64,000 nt of DNA from positions 248,001-312,000 of the forward strand of contig NZ_JAHGAW010000002.1 in the NCBI RefSeq assembly GCF_018603885.1. The letters run 5' to 3'. Position numbers and translations under genes: made by a program. Shown here in pieces: positions 59,199 through 64,000 of this stretch (position 1 is the first letter of the stretch; each line of letters begins with the position of its first letter). Source of the DNA: Sphingobium nicotianae (lineage in GTDB: Bacteria > Pseudomonadota > Alphaproteobacteria > Sphingomonadales > Sphingomonadaceae). A model generated the notes under the pieces. It was not told where the DNA came from. It saw only the letters and a list, made by a program, of their open reading frames with translations, and made no database searches.

Positions 59199-59918
59199 TC
59201 ATGGCGTCACCGCCTTCGCTCCGTTGCCCTGCTCGATCCGGTCGACCAGGCCATCCTTGAAATGGACGATCGTGCGCGCGAAGGACGCCATGTCAGGCTC
59301 GTGCGTCACCATGAGAACGGTGATGCCCGCCTCCCGGTTGAGGGCGGCGAGCAATTCCATGATCTCCACGGAACGCTCGCTGTCGAGATTGCCGGTTGGC
59401 TCATCGGCAAGCAGCACGTCGGGATTGGTCACCAGTGCGCGGGCGATCGCGACGCGCTGTTGCTGCCCGCCGGAGAGCTCGGCGGGGGTATGGTCCCACC
59501 ATTCTTTCAGGCCGACCTTGTCGAGCGCGTTCATTGCCGTCTCGCGCCGCTCGGCCTTGGGATCGCCGCGATAGAGCAGGGGCAGTTCGACATTCTCCAG
59601 CGCGGAGGTGCGCGCGAGCAGATTGAAGCCCTGGAATACGAAGCCGAGATATTTGCGCCTCAGCAGCGCGCGCTGATCGCGGTCCAGCGTCTCGACGGGA
59701 AAGCCCTTGAACCGAAAGGTGCCTGAGGTGGGCACGTCGAGGCAGCCGATGATGTTCATGGCCGTGGACTTGCCGGAGCCCGATGGCCCCATGACCGCCA
59801 CGAAATCACCTTGAGCAACGTCGAGATCGACGCCCTTGAGCGCCTGGAAGGCGGTCGCGCCTTCGCCATAGACCTTGGTGATGCCCCGCAGGGAGATGAA
59901 GCTGTCCTCAGCCACCAT
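59199..59918 (-). CDS. MacB-type ABC transporter ATPase
   Basis: The 239-residue ATPase has Walker A MGPSGSGKST, the Q-loop FVFQGFNLL, the signature AELSGGQQQRVAIARAL, Walker B VLLADEPTGNLDS and the H-loop VTHEPDMA. It belongs to the LolD/MacB class that powers mechanotransmission rather than direct substrate transport. The ATG at 59918 overlaps the end of the adaptor gene by 11 bases. A 170-base hairpin element separates it from the permease gene. Confidence 0.95.
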   Translation of the reverse strand: MVAEDSFISLRGITKVYGEGATAFQALKGVDLDVAQGDFVAVMGPSGSGKSTAMNIIGCLDVPTSGTFRFKGFPVETLDRDQRALLRRKYLGFVFQGFNLLARTSALENVELPLLYRGDPKAERRETAMNALDKVGLKEWWDHTPAELSGGQQQRVAIARALVTNPDVLLADEPTGNLDSERSVEIMELLAALNREAGITVLMVTHEPDMASFARTIVHFKDGLVDRIEQGNGAKAVTP

Positions 59919-61326
59919 TGCCCCCTGCGCGGCCCTGCTGGCGTTGGCCGGAGCTGCCGCCCGCGCCGTTACCGGTGCTCTGGCGCGATGACCCGCTTTG
60001 TTTCGCCGATCCGCCTGAGGCGAGCTGGCTGGTGATGACTTCCATGCCCGGCTTGAGATCACCCGAGAGTATTTCGGTATGGAAGCCATCCGTATCGCCG
60101 GTGGTGATTTGAATCGCCCTGGGCTTGCCGTCCTCGTCCTTCACATAGACGGTCTGCGTCGCGCCGCGGCCGAGCGTGGCGGTGCGCTCGGCGCCTGCGC
60201 CCCGGCGGCCGGGCCGGATGGTGAGCGCACCGGTAATACCCCCGGACTGGCTGCTGGTCGTCGCCGCCGGCGTGAAGCGCAACGCCGCATTGGGCACCAG
60301 CAGCACATTCTTCTTGTCCGACGTGACGATGTCGGCCGTTGCGGTCATGCCCGGTCGGAGCGTGAGTCTGGCATTGTCGACGGTGAGATCCGCCGAATAG
60401 GAGACAACCTGATTGGCCGTCGTGCTGCTGCTCGTGGTCGACGAGGAGGAGCTGGCCGAGCTTGCCGAGAGGTTGGAGCCGATGTCGACGCGCGAGATCG
60501 TCGCGGGGAAGGTCTGGCCGGGGAAGGCATCCACGGTGAAGGTCGCGCGCTGCCCATTCTGGACCGAGCCGACATCCGCCTCGTCAATCGCGACCTCAAG
60601 CTTCATCTTGGAGAGATCCTCCGCGATCACGAATAAGGTCGGCGTGTTGAACGAGGCGGCGACGGTCTGACCGGGATCGACCTGCCGCGCGAGCACGACG
60701 CCGGAGACCGGCGAGCGGATGATCGCGCGGGCACGCTGGGTCTGGTTCTGCGAGAGGGAGGCCTGGCTGGCCAGGACGTTGGCCTGCGCGACATTGAGTG
60801 CGGCAACGGCACGCTGGACGTTGGCTTCCGCCGTCTGCATCTCCGTCTCGGCCGGCACGCGGCCGCCCGAGAGCTTCGCGACTTCCTTATAGCGCGCGAG
60901 CTGGGCCTGCGCCTCGGCGAGGGTTGCGCGGGCCTGCCCAACCTGCGCCTGGTTGGCGGCGAGCTGGGCCTTGCTCTGGCGGATCTGGTCCTCGATCTGC
61001 TCGGGGTCGATCTCGGCGAGGGCCTGGCCGGCCGTGACCTTGTCGTTGACGTCGACCAGAACCTTCACGACGAGGCCGGACAATTGCGAGCCGACCGTCA
61101 CCTGATTGGTGGGAGCCAGCTTGCCGGTCGCGGCGACTGTGGTGACGAGATTGCCGCGCTCGACCGTCGCGGTCGCATAGTCGGGATTGCTCGATCCGCC
61201 GAAGCAGCGCGCCAGCAGCAGGACCAGCACGAGCATCACCACGGCGATGACGCCCCATTTGATATAGCGGCGCCAGGCCGGCTGCTGCTTCACGCCGAGA
61301 AAGTCATCGAGGGTCTGATCAGCCAT
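59908..61326 (-). CDS. MacA-type periplasmic adaptor (membrane-fusion) protein
   Basis: The 472-residue protein has an N-terminal membrane helix (KWGVIAVVMLVLVLLLARCF), a lipoyl domain (VERGNLVTTVAATGKLAPTNQ), a long helical hairpin (about 120-215) and beta-barrel domains. RSPVSGVVLARQVDPGQTV is the second lipoyl half. Two oddities are a run of almost pure Ser/Thr/Ala in the barrel region near residues 290-312, and a low-complexity Gly/Ser/Gln tail of about 40 residues. It links the inner-membrane ABC transporter to the outer-membrane channel encoded 17 bases upstream. Confidence 0.93.
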   Translation of the reverse strand: MADQTLDDFLGVKQQPAWRRYIKWGVIAVVMLVLVLLLARCFGGSSNPDYATATVERGNLVTTVAATGKLAPTNQVTVGSQLSGLVVKVLVDVNDKVTAGQALAEIDPEQIEDQIRQSKAQLAANQAQVGQARATLAEAQAQLARYKEVAKLSGGRVPAETEMQTAEANVQRAVAALNVAQANVLASQASLSQNQTQRARAIIRSPVSGVVLARQVDPGQTVAASFNTPTLFVIAEDLSKMKLEVAIDEADVGSVQNGQRATFTVDAFPGQTFPATISRVDIGSNLSASSASSSSSTTSSSTTANQVVSYSADLTVDNARLTLRPGMTATADIVTSDKKNVLLVPNAALRFTPAATTSSQSGGITGALTIRPGRRGAGAERTATLGRGATQTVYVKDEDGKPRAIQITTGDTDGFHTEILSGDLKPGMEVITSQLASGGSAKQSGSSRQSTGNGAGGSSGQRQQGRAGGNGG

Positions 61327-61343
61327 GGCTTCGTCTTTTCCGG

Positions 61344-62813
61344 TCAGTTGGGCGCGGATGCGGAGGGGGGTGCGGCAGGTGCGGTCGGCGTGACGGCGGA
61401 ATCCCATCCTCCACCCAGCGCGCCATAAAGCGCGATCAGCGCCGTCCCCTTGTCCGAGCGGGCCTGGACGAGCCCGTTGCGCGCGGAGATGAGCGCCGCT
61501 TCCTGCGTGTTGAGCGTGGTGAAATCGGTGAGGCCCGAGCGATACTGGCTGCGCGCCAGGATCGCCGAATTGCTGGCCGCGTCATAGGCGATGGCGAACT
61601 GCTGCTCGCGCTCGGTTGCCGAGCGCAGCGCCATGACGGCATTCTCGACATCCTCGAGCGCGGTCAGGACGCTCGACTTGTAGGCCGCGAAGGCACCGTC
61701 CGCCGCGGCGCGGCTGGCGCGGACCTGGGCGCTGAGCCGGCCGCCGTCGAAGATCACCTGGCTGAGGCTGGCGAAGAGCCCGCCGGTAATCGTGTCCAGC
61801 ACGCTGCTGAAGTTGCCGGCGTTGGCGGACAGGCTGCCGGATAAATTGAGCGCGGGGAAAAGCTGTGCCTTGGCGACACCGATCTGCGCCGTCGCTGCGG
61901 CGAGGTTGCGCTCCGCCGCGCGCACGTCCGGCCGCTGGCGCAGGATGTTGGCGGGAATGCCGGCGGCGACATCGGCCGGGCCGACCGGGATTGGCTGCGG
62001 CGCGGCGAGCAAGGGCTTGAGCGCGCCCGGGGCCTGCCCGGTCAGCACGGCGATGCGCGAGACGGCGGCATTATATTGCTGCTCGATCGGCGCGATGGCG
62101 GCGGCGGTCTGCGCCCGGCTGGCGCGGGCCTGTTCGGCGTCCAGCGAGGAGACGAGGCCGGCCTGCACGCGAAAGCCGACAATCTCCAGATTGTCGTCCT
62201 GGATGGCGAGGCTGGCCTTCGCATTGTCGAGCTGAGCCTGATAGGCGCGCGCCAGCACATAGTTGCGCGCGACCTCGCTCTCGACCGAGAGAAGCACGGT
62301 CGCATAGTCGAAGCCGGCCGCCTCATAGTCCGCCCGGCTCGCCGCCACGCCGCTGCGCACGCCGCCGAACAGATCGACCTGGTAGCTCGCGTCGAGGCCG
62401 AGCGAAAAGCTGCTGCGTCCACCGCTGCCGGTGGTCGTCACCGTGCCGTTGGGCAGGGTGGTCGTCGTCACGCCGCCACGGATCGGCTCGGTGCGGCTGT
62501 AGCCGGCCGAACCGCTGAGGCTCGGGAACAGGGACGCCTGGCTGACTGCGAGCTGCTCGCGCGCCTGCCGCAGCCGCGCGATTGCCTGCGCCAGATCGAG
62601 GTTGGAGGCCGAGGCCTGATCGACCAGCCGGGTCAGTACCGGATCGTTGAACTTGCTCCACCAGCGCGTCAGATCCTCGGCAGCGGGCGCCGCGACCACC
62701 GACCAGCCATCGGGAACGCCAAGATCGGCCGCACTGCTCGGGCGATAGGTCGGGCCGACGCTGCACGCGGAGACGAGGAATGTGCAGAACAGCACGGAAC
62801 TCACATGCTTCAT
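61344..62813 (-). CDS. Outer-membrane efflux lipoprotein, NodT/OprM type
   Basis: The 489-residue protein has a lipoprotein signal with lipobox VSAC, then SVGPTYRPSSA. Two OEP repeats contain long helices, and SLFPSLSGSAGYSRTEP and AQLFPALNLSGSLSANAG are the two strand-start motifs of the family. It forms the trimeric TolC-like exit duct. It is the first gene of the operon that continues with the adaptor, ATPase and permease. Confidence 0.94.
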   Translation of the reverse strand: MKHVSSVLFCTFLVSACSVGPTYRPSSAADLGVPDGWSVVAAPAAEDLTRWWSKFNDPVLTRLVDQASASNLDLAQAIARLRQAREQLAVSQASLFPSLSGSAGYSRTEPIRGGVTTTTLPNGTVTTTGSGGRSSFSLGLDASYQVDLFGGVRSGVAASRADYEAAGFDYATVLLSVESEVARNYVLARAYQAQLDNAKASLAIQDDNLEIVGFRVQAGLVSSLDAEQARASRAQTAAAIAPIEQQYNAAVSRIAVLTGQAPGALKPLLAAPQPIPVGPADVAAGIPANILRQRPDVRAAERNLAAATAQIGVAKAQLFPALNLSGSLSANAGNFSSVLDTITGGLFASLSQVIFDGGRLSAQVRASRAAADGAFAAYKSSVLTALEDVENAVMALRSATEREQQFAIAYDAASNSAILARSQYRSGLTDFTTLNTQEAALISARNGLVQARSDKGTALIALYGALGGGWDSAVTPTAPAAPPSASAPN

Positions 62814-63238
62814 GGCGATGGAATGCTCGCGAAGGCGGGACGGGTCCAGTCAGGATTTGTACTAATGTGTTTCGCCAGTGTTGCGACAATGTTTCGGGGT
62901 CGCCACCCGTTCAGGGAAAAGAGGGTCTCCTGTCAGCCAGCCCGGCATAAGAGGTTCCAAAGACAAAGAGGGACAGGTGAGCATGGCGACGATCGAGGCA
63001 GGCCTGCGTCCGGAGTTGCTTGGGGCGAGTGCGCGTCCGGAGCGATCGCCGCGCGGACAGCGATTACTGGACCGACCATGGCCGGTCCCGCGGGCATGAA
63101 CCCCTTGAGCGGGCGGGAGAACTGGCATCATCTGCACCGCCCCGACGTCGCCGATCTCGATGTCTCGTAGCAGGACGGCGGCGGCGTTCCGCCGATCATA
63201 GTTGCATTTCGGCCACGCACGCGCCAACAGAGGCGGCT
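62814..63238. other. Divergent intergenic region upstream of efflux operon and marR-type gene
   Basis: This 425-base stretch lies between the divergent outer-membrane factor and MarR-type genes. A plus-strand frame from an ATG at 62983 (MATIEAGLRPELLGAS) runs 39 codons without family resemblance. No clear MarR palindrome was found by eye. Confidence 0.45.
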
Positions 63239-63748
63239 ATGGCCTTGCCCCTTGCGTGGAACCAAAACGGCGGAGATTATTTCATCCCGCATCGCGTGCT
63301 GCTGCTGGCGCGTAAGATCGAACGGGAAACGGCGCGCGACCTGCAATCAGCGTTCAACATCTCGGTCGCCGAGTGGCGTGTGCTGAGCATCACCTGCACG
63401 CGGGGCTCGTCCAGCGCCGCCGAGATCTGCGCCGTTTTCGAGACGGACCGCGCCGAGGTCAGCCGTGCCGTCTCGCGCCTGCTCAAGGCGGATCTGATCC
63501 AGCGCGAGCCGGATGACAGCCACCGCCAAAAGATGAGGATCATCGCGACCCCTGCCGGACGGGTCGTATTCGACGGCGTCGTCGCCACGCGCGACGCCTA
63601 TTTCTCTTACATCATGCAGGATATGACCCAGGAAGAGCGGCATAACTTCAACCGGGCGCTGGAAGGCATCGCGATCCGGGTGGACGAACGACGGAGTACG
63701 CGAATCCGGACGGCTGGAGCCCCGCGTTCCCGCCGGTCCAAGGATTGA
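63239..63748 (+). CDS. MarR-family transcriptional regulator
   Basis: The 169-residue protein has the winged-helix core of MarR regulators. NISVAEWRVLSITCTRG, then AAEICAVFETDRAEVSRAVS for recognition, and the wing QREPDDSHRQKMRIIATPAG with its conserved Asp and Arg are seen. AGAGGCGG precedes the ATG. It is divergent from the efflux operon, the usual place for a local repressor responding to the exported compound; no operator was identified. Confidence 0.9.
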   Translation: MALPLAWNQNGGDYFIPHRVLLLARKIERETARDLQSAFNISVAEWRVLSITCTRGSSSAAEICAVFETDRAEVSRAVSRLLKADLIQREPDDSHRQKMRIIATPAGRVVFDGVVATRDAYFSYIMQDMTQEERHNFNRALEGIAIRVDERRSTRIRTAGAPRSRRSKD

Positions 63749-63769
63749 TCTGGCTGAACGGGTTGCGCC

Positions 63770-64000
63770 TCAGAAAGGCGCCGTGGTGAAGCCGATCCAG
63801 CGGCCGCAAGCGACGACCAGAATCCAGATGGAAAGGGACAACAGGCCCGCCAGCTTCGCCGCAGCAGGGATCGGTCCGCCCCGGTCCCACGCCGCGATGT
63901 TGCGCATCGTGAGATAGTGGAACACCAGCATATTGATCCCGGCGAGCAGCATCAGCGCCAGCTTGATGCGGAACGCCATATTGTCGAAATAGGTGACCGG
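63770..64000 (-). CDS. Membrane protein, DUF6644-like, 5' end outside window
   Basis: The visible 76 codons are open to the window end. They show two hydrophobic helices, IKLALMLLAGINMLVFHYLT and LAGLLSLSIWILVVACGRWIG, separated by NIAAWDRGGPIPAAAK. This pattern resembles the C-terminal part of DUF6644-type membrane proteins. An internal ATG at 63979 should not be taken as the start, since the frame continues upstream without a stop. Function unknown. Confidence 0.65.
   Translation of the reverse strand, partial: PVTYFDNMAFRIKLALMLLAGINMLVFHYLTMRNIAAWDRGGPIPAAAKLAGLLSLSIWILVVACGRWIGFTTAPF

Overview
The window looks like chromosome of an alphaproteobacterium of the sphingomonad group (Sphingobium, Novosphingobium or Sphingomonas). 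The basis is the high-GC codon use, a lignostilbene-type carotenoid oxygenase, a P4-like integrase next to a MobF relaxase, an EcfG-type (GGAAC-N17-CGTT) promoter and the overall protein style. No rRNA, tRNA or CRISPR array was seen. The species assignment is inference.

Region 1 (1-13862) is a sulfated-glycan utilisation locus. It holds five type I sulfatases (one cut by the window edge, one fused to C-terminal HEAT-like repeats), a formylglycine-generating enzyme that would activate them, a LacI-family regulator with two matching candidate operators, a FucP-type sugar permease and a secreted GH3 glycosidase. The sulfatases remove sulfate, GH3 trims the sugar chain, FucP imports the monosaccharide, and LacI probably senses it.

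Region 2 (about 13950-20350) is a scar of mobile DNA. A second formylglycine-generating enzyme gene is reduced to its last 75 or so codons. Next come a MobF/TrwC relaxase without a recognisable N-terminal catalytic tyrosine segment, a lytic transglycosylase, an excisionase-like HTH protein and a complete tyrosine integrase. The region ends in a second integrase fragment joined in frame to a frameshifted C-terminal piece of a ring-hydroxylating oxygenase.

Region 3 (20395-31956) is about stress and storage: katG, an NAD(P)H:quinone reductase-like flavoprotein, glgC and glgP, then a phosphoribosyltransferase / alpha-beta hydrolase / erythromycin-esterase-like operon divergent from an Acg-like nitroreductase. 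The last set resembles the mycobacterial Rv2030c-Rv2032 dormancy genes.

Region 4 (32568-37198) is a five-gene set for cleaving stilbene-type aromatics: lignostilbene dioxygenase, two DUF3237 proteins, a secreted NTF2-like protein and an AraC regulator.

Region 5 (37551-47868) is potassium uptake: kup divergent from two small membrane proteins and kdpFABCDE. Region 6 (47904-51451) is a KaiC-like double ATPase with a hybrid histidine kinase, behind an EcfG-type promoter.

Region 7 (52002-57791) is the most unusual part. A cytochrome P450 lacking the usual I-helix acid-alcohol pair is followed by a 1005-residue membrane-anchored DyP-type peroxidase and a DHA2-like MFS transporter.

Region 8 (57795-64000) is a MacAB-TolC-type efflux operon with a hairpin-rich inverted-repeat element between its ATPase and permease genes, then a MarR regulator and a truncated membrane protein.
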